DNA from: Buddleja alternifolia
Lineage: Eukaryota > Streptophyta > Magnoliopsida > Lamiales > Scrophulariaceae
Assembly: GCA_019426215.1 (NCBI GenBank)
Contig: CM033396.1
Location: forward strand, 21,963,101 to 22,027,100
Reading direction: 5' to 3'
Length of the DNA stretch: 64,000 nucleotides
Positions within the stretch are counted from its first letter, which is position 1. Every line of letters begins with the position of its first letter. The notes beneath the pieces were generated by a model. It was not told where the DNA came from, searched no databases, and was given only the letters and a program-made list of their open reading frames with translations. Both the position numbers and the translations under genes were made by a program. Shown here in pieces: positions 62,366 to 64,000 of this stretch.

Positions 62366-62846
62366 TCCCAAGTGGTATACGAAAGGGTCTAAAGGGGGGG
62401 GGGGGGTTGAATAGACCCTGAAGTCATTTTCGACTTCAAAAATTTGGTATCACTTTTAAAAGTTTGAACGCTTAGAGAGCTGAGCGCTTAGGTCAGGCGC
62501 TACAACAAAGATAACTTATATTTAGTGATTTTAGAAATTTACCAAAGTAGGGTAAAGCTTAGATCGCTTAATCAGGGTTAGCACAGCGGGAATGATTTTA
62601 AAGTTTTAGCGTTCGTTTTGGTCAAATAGTCGCGTAACCGTTTTACTTATCTTTTTCAGGATAAATGATAAAATATAAGGTCACATAATAAAATAGTAAA
62701 TGACAGTAAATAACATAAGAATTTGTAAGGTTCACTAGGTGGTGTAATCCCAACTACGTCCTTCTATTCCTTGAACACTTGGAGGAATTCCACTAAGTTG
62801 ATAATCAAAAGATCACACAGAGCCTTCTACAAAATAAAGGATTATG
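62366..62846 (-). repeat. LTR fragment of the family at 731-2235
   Basis: It begins AAGTGGTATACGAAAGGG and shares, in order, the G-run with TTGAATAGACCCTG, GTTAGCACAGCG, AATGATTTTAAAGT, GGTGGTGTAATCCCAACTAC and ACACAGAGCCTTCTACAAA with 728-1195. Only the left third of the LTR is present, and the boundary at 62846 is abrupt. Confidence 0.8.
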
Positions 62847-63700
62847 TCATTACGAACCTGTAGATTATGAATATTGTATGAGTATAAGCTCTTCACTGAC
62901 GTATCCTGATTGAGTGAGAGTCATGGAATTTGTTAAACTCACAGGACTCGATGCTATTCTAAGAATCATAGTAACATGATATTACAGAACTACCCCCCGT
63001 GTCAAGCACGTGATAGTTCATGAGCTCTAGCCAGAGGCTTTCAATCTCATTTACCTATGATCACCTAGGATACTTCTCGTTTACTTTCGAGACAGGGAAT
63101 TCTCTCTTGGCAATCACTTCGCAATTGCTACTTGCACATTGGAATGCACTTCGAGGTTTGCCCCCACCAACGGGTGAATTGAGCCTAACTACTCTAATGA
63201 AAGAACCTACGTCACAAGTACACAGTGACTGTGACCCCTTAGGTCTAACACTCACGCATACTATCATAATCAGCAATCCGATCATTGACAGTCACTGAGT
63301 TAAACCCATGTGATCAGATTACTTCGAGCCGTGTTCAAATACACTAATCCAATTAATGTATCTATGACTCAAACTCCCACTATCCCATAGTGTTCAACTT
63401 GCACTCTTTGTCAGAGCATGTGTCATACAAGTCCATATGAATCTCAATGCCCAATTAAAATTCTCCAACTTGAAAACCGTTTAAATGATCAAGTACCAAA
63501 TCCTTCCAGTGCCTATCTCCTTAACTACTATAAGGAGTGGAAGACCTGCCTTGATACACATGGACCAGTTGTTTATTTAAGACTTATAGATGCCATTAAG
63601 ATTTATATGAACAATTTACTAATATGCCTTTATATTAATAATAGGTTTTACAATATAAATAAGTTCCCTATTCTCTAACTCCTCGTTGGCATCGAGGGAA
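62847..63700 (-). repeat. Partial LTR of the Copia family at 59080-60752
   Basis: GAGTATAAGC(C/T)CTTCACTG, GAGTGAGAGTCATG, CATTGACAGTC and CTAACTCCTCGTTGGCAT occur in the same order in both. It may be the remains of the 5' LTR belonging to the relic at 60753-62360. The left part is replaced by the fragment at 62366-62846, and the right end is cut at GCATCGAGGGA. Confidence 0.75.
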
Positions 63701-64000
63701 CAAGCCCAACACCTCCGCCGCTCACCGCCTTCGCCGTCTACAAATCTGCTCCGCCCACTCCTCTATCGCCTCCCACCTCTGCAGATCTTCTCCAAGGCCC
63801 TCGTCCGATGCCGCTTAGCCCCCTCCGAAGATTGCTTGCGCCACCCCCTTTTCGAAAATCTGCTCGCTTGGTGGATTGGATATGGTATGTGTTTGAGAGT
63901 TGAATTTGTATGATGGGAGGTGATGATGTATTTGGGCTCTTTTGGATGGGAGATGGAAAATGTATATTAGGGTAAGGGCTTTCGGGAAGAAGGTAGGTTG
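63701..64000 (+). other. GC-rich edge sequence, possibly a first exon
   Basis: Composition changes abruptly to GC- and codon-rich sequence. One frame reads TPPPLTAFAVYKSAPPTPL and continues open to about 63899; an ATG|GTATGTG site at about 63883-63890 could be a splice donor. A second frame from 63686 is also open for 75 codons, but it starts inside the LTR fragment. No family is recognised, and the window ends before this can be resolved. Confidence 0.3.

Overview
This window is nuclear DNA of a flowering plant, most likely a eudicot. It is AT-rich, has short introns with GT..AG borders, and is packed with plant-type LTR retrotransposons. I see one intact host gene: a 12-exon cytosolic glyceraldehyde-3-phosphate dehydrogenase (GAPC type) on the minus strand at 51765-54083. 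Nearly everything else is transposon-derived or unrecognised intergenic sequence. No bacterial or phage features, CRISPR arrays, rRNA genes or bona fide tRNA genes were seen.

Left part (1-10.8 kb): a minus-oriented LTR element whose interior has collapsed to about 164 bp (1-2235); a 399-bp solo LTR with a 5-bp target duplication (2376-2774); two copies of a tRNA-derived SINE in opposite orientation (3915-4110 with a perfect 17-bp target duplication; 6708-6912); and a solo LTR (8791-9619) related to the Copia element that follows.

Centre-left (10.8-29.5 kb): a decayed Ty1/Copia element (10769-29469, target duplication AGTAC) carries a young minus-oriented Ty3/Gypsy Athila-type element (12547-24341, target duplication AAGTT) inside its gag gene. 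The Athila element has LTRs about 1 percent diverged, a perfect tRNA-Asp primer site, an intact 1308-codon pol frame and the Athila third ORF, but it has lost the capsid part of gag. GC-rich GCGCCTAGGCGC-type palindromes are scattered through it, including a perfect 54-bp palindrome in only one of its two LTRs.

Centre-right (29.5-49.6 kb): unassigned AT-rich sequence with a three-copy tandem repeat, then a Ty3/Gypsy element of the Tat type (36186-46750) with dual RNase H domains. Its integrase region holds a tandem 86-bp intron-like insertion. Downstream of pol lies an antisense, apparently spliced gene with its own TATA box. The 3' LTR is cut short and abuts a minus-oriented Copia relic (46751-about 49620).

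Right part (49.6-64 kb): a diverged foldback repeat, the GAPC gene, a plus-oriented Copia-type solo LTR containing a Mutator-like MITE with a 9-bp target duplication, a small host-like gene fragment, and a composite of Copia LTR and pol relics. The last 300 bases are GC-rich and may be the edge of a gene. The nesting order and the LTR divergences agree: the Athila element is youngest, Tat is intermediate and the Copia elements are old.
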